A stretch of 64,000 nt of DNA from Iodidimonas nitroreducens (GTDB lineage: Bacteria > Pseudomonadota > Alphaproteobacteria > Sphingomonadales > Rhodothalassiaceae): assembly GCF_008579165.1 (NCBI RefSeq), contig NZ_BKCN01000005.1; one strand, written 5' to 3'. Positions 54,935 through 64,000 of the stretch are shown here, in pieces. The position numbers and the translations under genes are program-made. How positions within the stretch are numbered: position 1 is the stretch's first letter; the number at the start of each line of letters is the position of its first letter. Under the pieces are notes generated by a model. The model ran no database searches, was not told where the DNA came from, and saw nothing but the letters and a program-made list of their open reading frames with translations.

Positions 54935-56478
54935 ATGATCAACGATATCGCATCCTTTCTTCTGGCCTTTGCCCTTATTGGCGCATCTTTTGCGGCAAGT
55001 CTTCATATCCTGCTGACCAAAACCGATGTGCGGGCCGCCATTGGCTGGATGGCGATCCTGTGGCTGGTGCCGGGGATCGGGGCCTTTGGCTATCTTGTTC
55101 TGGGGGTGAACCGCATCCAGCGCAAGGCCGAGCAGGCCCGCCAGCACAAGCTGGGGCTTAGCCTTGCCGAACAAAGGCGCTATGGGGCGGTGGCGGTCCG
55201 TGTGCCCGATGATCATCGATCAGATGCCCCTGATCTGCCATCGGGCCCGGCGATTGCGCCCGCGGGTCTGCCTCATTTCGATGCCACTGCGGCCCCGCGC
55301 TTTGTGGCCCATGCCCGCCTTGCCCGGGCGGTGACGGGGATGGCCCTGATGGGGGGCAATGAGGCCGAAATGCTGGTGAATGGCGATGAAGCCTATCCCG
55401 CCATGCTCGATGCAATGGCCAAAGCGCGGCATCGCATTGCCCTTTCCACCTATATTTTTGAATGGGATTGTGTGGGCCGGGCTTTTGCCGATGCCCTGAA
55501 AGCGGCGCAGGATCGCGGGGTGGCGGTTTATGTGATCATCGATGCGATGGGCAGTTTCCGAGTGGATCGCCATCTGCGGGCCATGGGGATCAGGGTTTTG
55601 GCTTTCAATAAGCCGAGCCCATTGCATCTCGCCTTTCTCAATTTACGGACCCATCGAAAGCTGCTTTTAGTGGATGAGGATCTGGTTTTCACTGGCGGGA
55701 TGAATATCCGCGATGTGCATCAATCCGGCGGCAAAACCGGGCTATTATCCCAGGATGTGATGTTTTGCATCCAAGGCCCGATTGCCGCGCAATTTGCCCA
55801 TGTCTTTGCCGAAGACTGGCGCTTTGCCGGGGGGGAAAGCTTGACTGAGGGGGAAAGTTTGGCTGGCGATTTATGGAAAGCCCCAACCTTTGATCAAAAG
55901 ATGAAGGAGGGCGATGATGTGGAGCCAGGCACGCGGTGATGCGCCTTGCCCCCGATGGCCCGGATGGTAATTTTTCAAGGGCCGGCTGGATTTTTGAAAG
56001 TGCGCTTTCGGTGGCTCGCCGGTCGGTGCGGATCGCAACCCCCTATTTCCTGCCCGATATCAATATATTGAGCGCTTTATCCCAGGCCGCCCTGCGCGGT
56101 GTGGTGGTGGATATCATCCTGCCCCGGGTCAGCAATTATCGGGTTTTGGGCTGGGCATCGGAAGCGTTGTTTGCGCCCCTGCTGTCATGCGGGGTGCGGC
56201 TTTATCAAACGCCGCCCCCCCTTGATCATGCTAAAATCATGGTGGTGGATGATTATTGGGCGATGATCGGCTCCACCAATTGGGATGCCCGCAGCCTGCG
56301 TTTGAATTTCGAGCTCAATCTGGAAATTTATGATGCCCATTTCGCCCGCAGGCTGGATCAGTTTCTCCTTGATCGCATCGAAAAAGCCGAGGCTGTAACC
56401 GGGGCATCGGTGGCGGCCTTTTCCCTGCCGCGTATCCTGCGCAATCGGGCCATGTGGCTGATGAGCCCCTATTTATAA
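54935..56478 (+). CDS. cls: cardiolipin synthase, phospholipase D type (frameshifted)
   Basis: About 514 residues after restoring one C at 55934. It has two N-terminal membrane helices (about 5-25 and 37-55) and two HKD motifs: THRKLLLVDEDLVFTGGMNI and DHAKIMVVDDYWAMIGSTNWD. It condenses two phosphatidylglycerol molecules to cardiolipin at the inner membrane. The region between the halves contains TPYFLPD. Its stop overlaps the convergent kynU stop by six bases. Confidence 0.93.
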
Positions 56479-57728
56479 GCCGCCATCCGCCAAAGCCTGT
56501 GGGCTGACACAGCACTCGCTGTTCAAGATCATGGCGGCATCATAAGCATCGATATAGCGGCAATAAAGGGCAGCAAAACCAAAGCGCATGATATCAGGCG
56601 GGCGGAAATCCACCACCACCCCACGGGCGGCAAGGCGGCCAGTGATGGCCCGGGCATCGGGATGCGCTAAAGCCACATGGCAGCCCCGTGCCCCCCTTTT
56701 GGTGGGGGAGAGCACGCAAAGATCGGCATGGCGGGCGATGAGCGATAAAAACACATCACATAGTGCCTGCCCCTTTTCAAAAAGGGCTTCCAAATCCACT
56801 TCGGAAAAAAGTGTGAGCGCCTGATGAAGGGCGCTTAAACCAGAATGGGCGGCGTGCCACAGGCAAAGCGCCGGATATCGGGGGCGGGTTCATAGCCGGG
56901 GGCAAAGGCAAAGGGATCGCGATGCCCCATCCAGCCCGCAAGGGGATTATCCAGCTTGTTTTGCATGGCTTTGGCCACATAAAGAAAAGCCGGGGCCCCC
57001 GGCCCGCCATTGAGAAATTTATAGCCACAGCCCACGGCCAGATCCGCCCCGCTCTGGTGCAGATCAACGGCAACAGCCCCCACGGAATGCGATAGATCCC
57101 ACAAGCACAAGGCCCCTTTTTGATGGGCGGCGGCGCTGAGATTGGCCATATCATGGGCGCGGGCGGTGCGAAAATTGACATGGGTGAGCGCCAGCAGCGC
57201 CACATCCTCGTCAAGGGCATCGATCAGATGGTCAGCAGAAACGGTGCGCAGATGGATCGGCCGCCCGGCAAGGGAGGCCAGCCGCGCCAGTCCATCGAAC
57301 ATATAAAGATCGGTCGGGAAATTGCCCTCTTCCGATAGGATCACCGAGCGATCAGGGCGGGCCAGCAGCGCCGCTGCCGCCAGCTTGAACAGATTGATGG
57401 AGGTGCTGTCGCAGGCGATCACCTCATCTTCATCCGCCCCGATCAAAGGGGCGATCAGCGCCCCGGTTTTGAGGGGCAGGTCCATCCAACCTTCCGACCA
57501 TCCGGCAATCAGCCGATCCCCCCATTGCTGCCGGGTCACTTCACCCAGATGCGCTGCCACCCCCCGGGGCAGGGCGCCTAAGGAATTGCCATCGAGATAA
57601 ATCAGCCCGCCGGGCAGATCAAACCGCCGCCGCATCAGCAACAGGGGATCGGCCTGATCCATTGCTTCGATCTGCGCGCGGGTGGGCAGATCGGGGCCAA
57701 AATCGGAAGCGGGGCGGTCCGCACTCAT
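56473..57728 (-). CDS. kynU: kynureninase (frameshifted)
   Basis: About 418 residues after restoring one base in the CC at 56840-56841. It is a PLP-dependent hydrolase that splits kynurenine to anthranilate and alanine. Seen: LPGGLIYLDGNSLGALP, LSEEGNFPTDLYMFDGL, LWDLSHSVGAVAVDLH, the PLP-Lys segment GCGYKFLNGGPGAPAFLYV, and in the restored C-terminus the block RGARGCHVALAHPDA and FRPPDIMRFGFAALYCRY. ATG 57728 starts the family-like part. No other kyn genes are nearby, so the tryptophan degradation genes must lie elsewhere or be partial. Confidence 0.92.
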
Positions 57729-57916
57729 GATCGCTTTATCCTGATCTGTTGGGGGGTCAGCCAGAGTATCATTGTGTTGATCGGGCCGGATTTGTGCGGG
57801 CCTGTCAAGTCGGTGGTCTTGATTGCCGCTTCTTATATCATCATGATTGCTGATCCAATTAAAGAAAGCTGCCATCGCTATCAGCGAACCATAAACCAGA
57901 AGGAGCTAGCCCCAGC

Positions 57917-58942
57917 GTGGCCGAGAAACCCCATCATGCTGAACATGCCGATTTGCCTGAACTCGGCCTGCCGCCCCAGCTTTATACCGAAAGCGGCGAG
58001 GAGCGGCGGCTGGGGGTTGAGATCGAATTTGGCGATCTTTCGATTAAAACGACGGGCGCGATCATCACCTCGCTTTATGGGGGCAAGATCAAAATCGATG
58101 ATCCCTATCGCCTGAATGTGGAGAATACCCGGCTGGGCGATTTTCTGGTGGAATTGGATGCCGTTTATGCCCATCCCCAGCGCCCCGCGCCACAATTGGA
58201 TCAGGATGGGCCTTCCCCCGAAGAGAACCCCAAGAAGCCGGAATTTCTGGATTTGATCGCTGAAACCATTGGCGATCTCAGTAAATCATGGGTGCCGATG
58301 GAAATCGCCTGCCCGCCGGTGGCGATCCGCAGCCTGCCCGCCCTTGAAACGCTGGTTATGGCTTTGCGGGATGCCGGGGCCACCGGCACCGGGCGGCAGA
58401 TTTATTATGCCTTTGGCTGCCAGCTTAATCCCGAACTGGCAAGCCTTGAAATCGGCCATGTTTTGGGCCAGTTCAAGGCATGGCTTTTGCTCGAGGATTG
58501 GATGCGGGAGAAAGCAGGGCAGGACTTGTCGCGGCGGCTCACTGCTTTTGCCAATCCCTTTCCGCGCGATTATGCCTGCCATGTTCTGGCGGATCGCAGG
58601 CCGCCGCAATGGGATCAGTTTGTTGAAGATTATCTGCGTGATAATCCCACCCGCAATCGCGATCTGGATCTGTTGCCGCTCTTTGCCCATATCGATGAAG
58701 ATTATGTAAAATCTTTGGGGGATGAGCGGATCAAGGCCCGCCCCACTTTTCATTATCGGGTGCCCGATAGCCGGGTGGATGAGCCGGGCTGGTGCCTCAC
58801 CACCTTGTGGAATGATTGGTTGCGGGTGGAAAATCTGGCCGCTGATCGCCCGATGATGGAGGCGATGACCCGGAAATTTTTAGCAAAAAGCTGGAGCCGC
58901 AGCCAATGGGCCGATGAGGTGAGCCGATGGATTGCGCCATGA
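57917..58942 (+). CDS. putative amidoligase (COOH-NH2 ligase family)
   Basis: A 341-residue protein of the amidoligase type (PF12224-like, glutamine-synthetase-like fold). The signature at the start is RRLGVEIEFGDLS (the G-x-E-x-E/E-x-E metal motif), followed by DPYRLNVENTRLGDFLVELDAVYAHP, PMEIACPPVAIRSLPALETLV, TGRQIYYAFGCQLNPEL and a helical C-terminal part. Members form amide bonds between carboxylates and amines; natural products and peptide tags are proposed. GTG 57917 has AAGGAG upstream. The overlapping amidotransferase gene makes a two-gene module. Confidence 0.85.
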   Translation: MAEKPHHAEHADLPELGLPPQLYTESGEERRLGVEIEFGDLSIKTTGAIITSLYGGKIKIDDPYRLNVENTRLGDFLVELDAVYAHPQRPAPQLDQDGPSPEENPKKPEFLDLIAETIGDLSKSWVPMEIACPPVAIRSLPALETLVMALRDAGATGTGRQIYYAFGCQLNPELASLEIGHVLGQFKAWLLLEDWMREKAGQDLSRRLTAFANPFPRDYACHVLADRRPPQWDQFVEDYLRDNPTRNRDLDLLPLFAHIDEDYVKSLGDERIKARPTFHYRVPDSRVDEPGWCLTTLWNDWLRVENLAADRPMMEAMTRKFLAKSWSRSQWADEVSRWIAP

Positions 58943-59666
58943 TGGGGCGCGATCAGCGTCCGCGCATCGGGGTGACAACATCGAGCCGGGGCGGCTGGTG
59001 GATGTGGATGTTCAATCGTTTCAGCCTGTGGCGGGCAGGGGCGCGGGCGGTACGCATCCATCCCGAAAGCCCTTGTGATCTTGATGATCTGCACGGGCTT
59101 TTGGTGGGGGGCGGCGATGATATCGGCGTAGGGCTTTATCATGCCCATCCCGAACCGATGATCGCCATCGATCCCGCCCGGGATGATCTGGAATGCGGGC
59201 TGGTGCGAAAGGCCCATGAAAGGGCAATGCCGGTGCTGGGGGTATGCCGGGGGGCGCAGATGATCAATGTGGCTTTTGGAGGCAGTTTGCATCGCGATAT
59301 TCATGATGTTTATCGCTCAGCCCCGCATTTGCGGACCGTTTTGCCCCGAAAAAGGGTGCATCTTGATCCCCAAAGCCGGTTGGCGGCGATGCTGCGGGGG
59401 CAGCGCTTTCGGGTCAATGCCCTGCATCGTCAATCGATTGATCGGCTGGGGCAGGGTTTGGTGGCCGTGGGCATGATCATCATCAGATCATTCAGGCCAT
59501 CGAGACCACGCGATCAGATCGTTTTTGCTTTGGTGTGCAGTGGCATCCCGAATTTTTGATCTTCAATCCGCACCACAAAGCGCTGTTTGGGGCCTTGGCC
59601 AAAGCGGCGCGGTGCTATACCCATGGGCATGAATCACAAGGGGCTGAGAGTATCACCAAGCGATAA
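58927..59666 (+). CDS. class I glutamine amidotransferase / peptidase C26-like (frameshifted)
   Basis: About 246 residues after restoring one C at 59472. It is a class I glutamine amidotransferase-like or gamma-glutamyl hydrolase: GLLVGGGDDIGVGLY, nucleophile elbow VLGVCRGAQMINVAFGG (Cys) and the restored catalytic His-Glu segment FGVQWHPEFL. It overlaps the amidoligase by 16 bases. AGGTGAG precedes ATG 58927; ATG 58939 overlaps the amidoligase stop as ATGA. It may supply ammonia or hydrolyse the amide product of its partner. Peptidase C26/amidoligase pairs are described in amidoligase surveys. Confidence 0.85.
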
Positions 59667-59677
59667 GGAACTTTTTC

Positions 59678-61351
59678 ATGTCTGACCTTACATCTTCTGG
59701 CGCATGGACATCGCTGGCCGCGCATCGAGACGTGCTTGGCGAACAAAAGATCAGCGATCTGTTTCAAAGCGAGCCGGATCGGGCCACCCGCATGTGGATC
59801 GAAAACAAGGGGTTGGCGCTGGATTATTCCAAGAATCGGGCGAGTGCTGAGACCATGCGCCTGCTTTTTGCCTTGGCCCGGGCGCGGAAGCTTGAAGAAT
59901 GGCGTGATCGGATGTTTGAAGGCGAGCCGATCAATGGCACCGAGCATCGTGCGGTTTTGCACAGCGCGCTCCGCGCGGGAAGCGATCAGATCATCAAGAT
60001 CGATGGCGATAATATCATGGAGCTGGTCACCGCTGAGCTTGATCGCATGAAGAATTTTGTGCACGCCGTGCATGAAGGGCGCTGGCGCGGCTATAGCGGC
60101 AAGCCCATCGATACCATTGTGAATATTGGGATTGGCGGCTCGCATCTGGGGCCGCAGGCGGCGATGGAGGCCCTATCGGCCCATGCCGTGCCGGGCATCC
60201 GCACCCATTTCGTGTCTAATGTCGATGCCCATGATATGGCCCCGGTGCTGGCCGGGATCGATCCTGAAACCGTGCTGTTTGTGATTGCATCGAAAACCTT
60301 CACAACCCAGGAAACCATGACCAACGCGATGACCGCGCGGCGCTGGCTGGTGGCCAAAATGGGCGGGGATGAAGGGGCGGTGGCGCATCATTTCGTGGCG
60401 CTATCCACCAATGCCCGGGCGGTGGCCGATTTTGGCATTGATAGCCGCAATGTCTTTCACTTCTGGGATTGGGTGGGGGGCCGCTATTCCTTGTGGTCGG
60501 CCATTGGTTTGAGCTTGGCTCTGGGCATCGGTTGGGAAAATTTCTCGCAGATGCTGGCGGGGGGTCGGGCGATGGATCGGCATTTCCAAGCCGCCCCGCT
60601 GGAGCGCAATATGCCCGTTGTGATGGGGCTTTTGGGGCTGTGGTACAGCAATTTCATGGGGGCCGAAACTTATGCCGTGCTGCCCTATGATCAGCGGCTT
60701 GATCGTTTTGTCGATCATTTGCAGCAGCTTGACATGGAAAGCAATGGCAAGCGCGTGAATCGCGAGGGCGCGCCGGTGGATTATACCACCGGGCCGGTGA
60801 TCTGGGGGCGCACGGGCACCAATGGCCAGCATGCCTTTTACCAGCTTATCCATCAGGGAACGCGGCTGATCCCGGCGGATTTCATCGCCATTTTAAAGGC
60901 CGATCATGATCATCTCGATCATCATCGGATTTTATTGTCAAATGTTCTGGCGCAAACCGAAGCTTTGATGATCGGCAAATCCACCGATAAGGTTTTGGCC
61001 GATCTGCTGGCGCAGGGTCTTTCCAAGGAAGAGGCGGCGCTTTTGGCCCCCCATAAAAGCTTCCCCGGCAATATCCCCACCAACAGCCTTTTGCTCGATC
61101 GCCTCGATCCTTTTCATTTCGGGCAGCTTCTGGCGCTTTATGAGCATAAGGTTTTTGTGCAGGGGGTGATCTGGAACATCAATTCCTTCGATCAATGGGG
61201 GGTGGAACTGGGGAAGGTGCTGGCCAAAACCACTCTGGCCGATCTCTCTGGCACAGGGCCGATCACCGGTCATGATCCTTCCACCAATCATCTGGCGATG
61301 ATCATGCGCCAAGCGCTCGATGGGGCGGCAGTTGATAAGAAAGGGGGCTGA
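59678..61351 (+). CDS. pgi: glucose-6-phosphate isomerase
   Basis: A 557-residue cytosolic enzyme interconverting glucose-6-P and fructose-6-P. Signatures: VNIGIGGSHLGPQAAMEAL, ASKTFTTQETMTNA, FHFWDWVGGRYSLWSAIG and GRTGTNGQHAFYQLIHQGT. The length fits the large bacterial PGI type. The ATG follows AAGGAA and lies 11 bases after the amidotransferase stop, so it may be read from the same transcript. No frameshift is present. Confidence 0.96.
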   Translation: MSDLTSSGAWTSLAAHRDVLGEQKISDLFQSEPDRATRMWIENKGLALDYSKNRASAETMRLLFALARARKLEEWRDRMFEGEPINGTEHRAVLHSALRAGSDQIIKIDGDNIMELVTAELDRMKNFVHAVHEGRWRGYSGKPIDTIVNIGIGGSHLGPQAAMEALSAHAVPGIRTHFVSNVDAHDMAPVLAGIDPETVLFVIASKTFTTQETMTNAMTARRWLVAKMGGDEGAVAHHFVALSTNARAVADFGIDSRNVFHFWDWVGGRYSLWSAIGLSLALGIGWENFSQMLAGGRAMDRHFQAAPLERNMPVVMGLLGLWYSNFMGAETYAVLPYDQRLDRFVDHLQQLDMESNGKRVNREGAPVDYTTGPVIWGRTGTNGQHAFYQLIHQGTRLIPADFIAILKADHDHLDHHRILLSNVLAQTEALMIGKSTDKVLADLLAQGLSKEEAALLAPHKSFPGNIPTNSLLLDRLDPFHFGQLLALYEHKVFVQGVIWNINSFDQWGVELGKVLAKTTLADLSGTGPITGHDPSTNHLAMIMRQALDGAAVDKKGG

Positions 61352-61477
61352 TAAGAAGGGGGGTGGCAGCGAATAAAAAAGCCTGAAGGGCAGTTTGGAT
61401 ATTTTGCACATTCGGCCTTTGCAATCTCCCTGATTTTCTTCTAGCATGTTCGCCTTGTGTTCTTGTTAGGATGTTTC

Positions 61478-62977
61478 ATGACGGATCTGATGCTCGATAG
61501 CCTGTTGCCTGCGCTTTTGGGGTTGCTTGTGGGGGCGGCTCTTGTGGCGCTGATGGGCCATAAAGGGCGGCAGAGCCTTACGGGCAAAATCAGGGAGCAG
61601 GATGAAGCTTTGCTAGAGGCCGATTTCGCGGTGCGGCAGGCGAAAGATCAGGAAAAACGTGTTGGCGAACAGGCCGATAAGCTGGAAGCGGCTTTGCATG
61701 CGGCTAATAATCAGCTGGCAACTGCGAAAGCGGAACTGGCGGCGCAGGAGGCCCGGATGGCCGAGCGCGAACATGCGGTTGAGCAAGAGCGCCTGTCGCT
61801 CGTCAGCCTGCGCGGTGCATTGGAAGAAAAATTCAAGGTTCTGGCCCATGAAAGCCTGGAAGCCAGCCAGAAATCCTTTCTGCTGCGGGCCGAAGAAACC
61901 TTGAAAACCTATAAAGTGGCCGCCGATGGTGATTTGAGCGCCCGGCACAAAGCCATCGAAACCCTGCTCAAGCCCATGCAAGACAGCTTAAAGCGCTATG
62001 AGGAGAATCTGGGGGCCATTGAAAAAGCCCGCACCCAGGCTTATGGCAGCTTGAGCAGCGAATTGAAAAATGTGCTGCAAGCTCAGGATGGTGTGCGCAG
62101 CGAAACGGCCAAGCTGGTGAATGCCTTGCGCGCCCAGCCCAAAACCCGTGGCCGCTGGGGCGAACATCAGTTGCAAAGGGTGATGGAGCTTGCCGGGATG
62201 AGCGAGCATGTTGATTTCGACACCCAAAGCAGCTTTGTCGATGAAGATCAAAAGCGCCTGATCCCCGATGCGATCATCCGCCTGCCGGGGGATCGCACCA
62301 TTGTGGTGGATGCCAAAACATCTCTGTCGGCTTATTTCGATGCCATCGAAGCGGTGGATGAACTGAGCCGCGAGAGCTTTCTGGCAAAACATGCCCGCGA
62401 AATCCGCACCCATATGAAAGCTTTGGGGCAGAAATCCTATTGGCAGAATTTGAAGGATAGCCCCGATTTTGTTGCCATGTTCATTCCCGGTGAAAATTTT
62501 TATGCCGCCGCCATCGAACGCGATCCCGATTTGTTTGAGGATGCGATCAGAAGCCATGTGCTGATCGTGACCCCCACCACCCTGATCGCTTTGGCCAAAG
62601 CCGTGGCCTATGGCTGGCGGCAGGAAGCCATGGCGGAAAATGCCCGCCATGTGGCGCAGCTTGGTCATGATCTTTATGAACGCCTGTCGGTGATGGGGGG
62701 GCATGTGGCCAATACCGGAAAGCATCTTGAGCGCGCCGTGGGGTCTTATAATAGCATGGTGGGCAGCCTTGAACGCTCGGTGATGTCACAAGCCCGGAAA
62801 TTCGAGGATTTAAAGGTAGATCATACCGGCAAGGATCTGCCCGAACTGACGCCGGTCCTCACCGAAGCGCGGGCACTTGCCGCCCATGAATTCAAAGAGA
62901 CCCTGGCCGATGAAAGCGCTAAGGACACCGCGCGTGCGGAGGCGACCGGGGAAAATAAGCTGGTGCCCAGATCATGA
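61478..62977 (+). CDS. rmuC: DNA recombination protein RmuC
   Basis: A 499-residue protein with an N-terminal membrane helix (about 8-28, LLPALLGLLVGAALVALMG), a long coiled coil (about 35-190, many Glu/Ala/Lys heptads) and the RmuC nuclease-like domain (about 205-420: RGRWGEHQLQRVMELAGM, DAIIRLPGDRTIVVDAKTSL, FVAMFIPGENFYAAAI). It limits inversions at short repeats in E. coli. ATG 61478 has AGGA upstream; a GTG at 61457 is in frame. It stands alone after pgi. Confidence 0.94.
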   Translation: MTDLMLDSLLPALLGLLVGAALVALMGHKGRQSLTGKIREQDEALLEADFAVRQAKDQEKRVGEQADKLEAALHAANNQLATAKAELAAQEARMAEREHAVEQERLSLVSLRGALEEKFKVLAHESLEASQKSFLLRAEETLKTYKVAADGDLSARHKAIETLLKPMQDSLKRYEENLGAIEKARTQAYGSLSSELKNVLQAQDGVRSETAKLVNALRAQPKTRGRWGEHQLQRVMELAGMSEHVDFDTQSSFVDEDQKRLIPDAIIRLPGDRTIVVDAKTSLSAYFDAIEAVDELSRESFLAKHAREIRTHMKALGQKSYWQNLKDSPDFVAMFIPGENFYAAAIERDPDLFEDAIRSHVLIVTPTTLIALAKAVAYGWRQEAMAENARHVAQLGHDLYERLSVMGGHVANTGKHLERAVGSYNSMVGSLERSVMSQARKFEDLKVDHTGKDLPELTPVLTEARALAAHEFKETLADESAKDTARAEATGENKLVPRS

Positions 62978-62978
62978 T

Positions 62979-63110
62979 ATGAGCTTTGATCGTGCCCTGA
63001 TTGTTTCATCTTGCGAACCAATTATTTTCGATCAGAAGTCTTTGCTTCAAACATATATGGCTTATCTTATGAAAAGCGGTGAGAAAAGTGGCCGCGAGAA
63101 AAAGGATTGA
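62979..63110 (+). CDS. small ORF after rmuC, unknown
   Basis: A 43-codon frame beginning MSFDRALIVSSCEP with a basic tail (KSGEKSGREKKD). Its ATG lies right after the rmuC stop; I see no good ribosome site and no family. It may be chance. The rest of 62978-63253 holds no other gene; an AT-rich stretch before yceI probably holds its promoter. Confidence 0.2.
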   Translation: MSFDRALIVSSCEPIIFDQKSLLQTYMAYLMKSGEKSGREKKD

Positions 63111-63253
63111 GGCAGGCTTTATAAATGTCATGATCAGGATGGATCATGGCCCTAAGGTTTGACTCTATAAAGATAGCCGCTTTGCTTATTCGGCGCTTGT
63201 TTTCCATGTGCTGGAAAACGGATTGAAATTATTTATGAACCTGGGGATAGACC

Positions 63254-63847
63254 ATGACACGGATGAAAACTTTGATGATGGCAGCCGGTGCAGCCTTGCT
63301 GATGACCGGTGCGAGCGCGAGCGTGCAGGCAGCGCCCGAAACTTTTGAATTCGATGAGGCCCATACCCATATCGGTCTGGCTTGGAACCATCTGGGCTTT
63401 TCCGAAACCCGCGCCCGCTTTGCTGATTTTGAAGGGGCCCTGATCCTTGATCAGGACAATCCCGCCAATTCCAGCCTGTCGGTGACCATTCCGATCAGCA
63501 GCCTTGATACCGGCCTTAAGAAATTCGACGATCATCTCAAAAGCGCTGATTTCTTCGATGCCGCAACCTATCCTGAAGCCACCTTTAAAAGCACGAAGAT
63601 CGAGCTTGATGGCGATAAGGCCGCCAAGGTGCATGGGGATCTGACCATTCATGGCGTCACCAAGCCGGTGGTGCTTGATGTGACCCTTAATCAATTGGGC
63701 AAGCATCCGATGAATGGCAAAACCCATGCGGGTTTCACCGCCACCACCAAGATCAAGCGCAGTGATTTCGGCATCAATCAATATGTGCCGATGGTGAGTG
63801 ACGATGTGGAGATCTTCATTTCCACCGAAGCTTCGAAAGCCGAATGA
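63254..63847 (+). CDS. YceI-family periplasmic lipid-binding protein
   Basis: A 197-residue protein with a signal peptide (about residues 3-25, cut near VQAAPE) and a YceI lipocalin-like domain: FEFDEAHTHIGLAWNHLGFSETRARFADFEG, SSLDTGLKKFDDHLKSADFFDAATYPEATFKSTKIE, and GDLTIHGVTKPVVLDVTLNQLG. The pattern matches the YceI domain that binds polyisoprenoid lipids. The cytochrome b561 gene that follows is its usual neighbour. Its function in physiology is not settled. Confidence 0.93.
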   Translation: MTRMKTLMMAAGAALLMTGASASVQAAPETFEFDEAHTHIGLAWNHLGFSETRARFADFEGALILDQDNPANSSLSVTIPISSLDTGLKKFDDHLKSADFFDAATYPEATFKSTKIELDGDKAAKVHGDLTIHGVTKPVVLDVTLNQLGKHPMNGKTHAGFTATTKIKRSDFGINQYVPMVSDDVEIFISTEASKAE

Positions 63848-63891
63848 TAGAGCGCGTTCATAGGCTTTTTAATATCTAAAGAAGGGGGGCG

Positions 63892-64000
63892 ATGATGCAG
63901 ATTTCCAACAGCACTGAACGTTGGGGCTTCGTGAGTATGGCCTTTCACTGGATTGTCGCCCTTCTGGTTATTTTCATGTGGGGTCTTGGCTATGCCATGA
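63892..64000 (+). CDS. cytochrome b561, N-terminal fragment
   Basis: A frame of 36 codons opens at ATG 63892 (or 63895) after GAAGGGGGG and runs off the window. It reads MMQISNSTERWGFVSMAFHWIVALLVIF, with the first membrane helix and the haem-ligand His in FHW, as in bacterial cytochrome b561. The yceI-cybB pair is common. Confidence 0.8.
   Translation, partial: MMQISNSTERWGFVSMAFHWIVALLVIFMWGLGYAM

Overview
The window looks like a piece of an alphaproteobacterial chromosome, moderately GC-rich and densely coded. The class is inferred from gene content and order: a PHA locus (phaR, a short PhaC-like gene, phaA, phaB); the run CoA-pyrophosphatase, DUF6111-like protein, CCA-adding enzyme; ftsE-ftsX followed by DUF218 and DUF2125 genes; hpt overlapping a cpdR-like regulator; xseB-ispA-dxs-tlyA; and an MlaE permease with an N-terminal STAS-like part. 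A Kordiimonadales/Iodidimonadales-type lineage is possible, but I cannot place it below class. I saw no rRNA, tRNA, IS element, prophage or CRISPR array.

Layout. 1-7.4 kb: DUF58/MoxR pair, Nudix-DUF6111-cca operon, peroxiredoxin, SufE, MFS carrier. 7.4-10.2 kb: phage-shock locus (pspC, pspB, pspA, a small ORF) transcribed away from pspF, with a clear sigma-54 promoter and IHF site between them. 10.3-15.2 kb: YtcJ-like amidohydrolase, MipA/OmpV porin-like protein, copper chaperone, a small ORF behind a Fur-like box, prolyl iminopeptidase. 15.3-17.7 kb: a phenylalanine attenuator (leader peptide, antiterminator, terminator) in front of one 700-residue protein that joins chorismate mutase, prephenate dehydratase, an ACT domain and DAHP synthase. 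17.8-24.0 kb: acyl-CoA dehydrogenase, Mla lipid-transport operon, MFS exporter. 24.1-28.2 kb: PHA genes. 28.3-33.3 kb: chemoreceptor, methyltransferase, metX, hisC. 33.3-39.3 kb: the ftsEX operon on the minus strand, then a zinc-ribbon protein, hpt and a CpdR-like regulator. 39.3-42.5 kb (minus): two tandem 2OG-Fe(II) oxygenases, a membrane protein, Sua5-type tRNA enzyme. 42.7-49.0 kb: a fatty-acid operon (acyl-CoA dehydrogenase, 2OG oxygenase, MBL hydrolase, SDR, acyl-CoA ligase). 49.1-54.9 kb: isoprenoid and RNA-methylation operon. 54.9-64 kb: cardiolipin synthase, kynureninase, an amidoligase plus glutamine-amidotransferase pair, pgi, rmuC, yceI and the start of a cytochrome b561 gene.

Most notable biology: the whole phenylalanine route (entry enzyme plus branch enzymes) sits in one polypeptide, under transcription attenuation and with an apparently intact Phe-binding ACT domain. 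The amidoligase/GATase pair may make or trim an unknown amide-linked product. The psp locus carries complete sigma-54 control and an extra small ORF.

Data quality: sixteen genes are broken by 21 frameshifts. All are repaired by adding back one base in a short homopolymer, which points to sequencing undercalls rather than pseudogenes. Such genes are listed as single CDS spans with the break noted.
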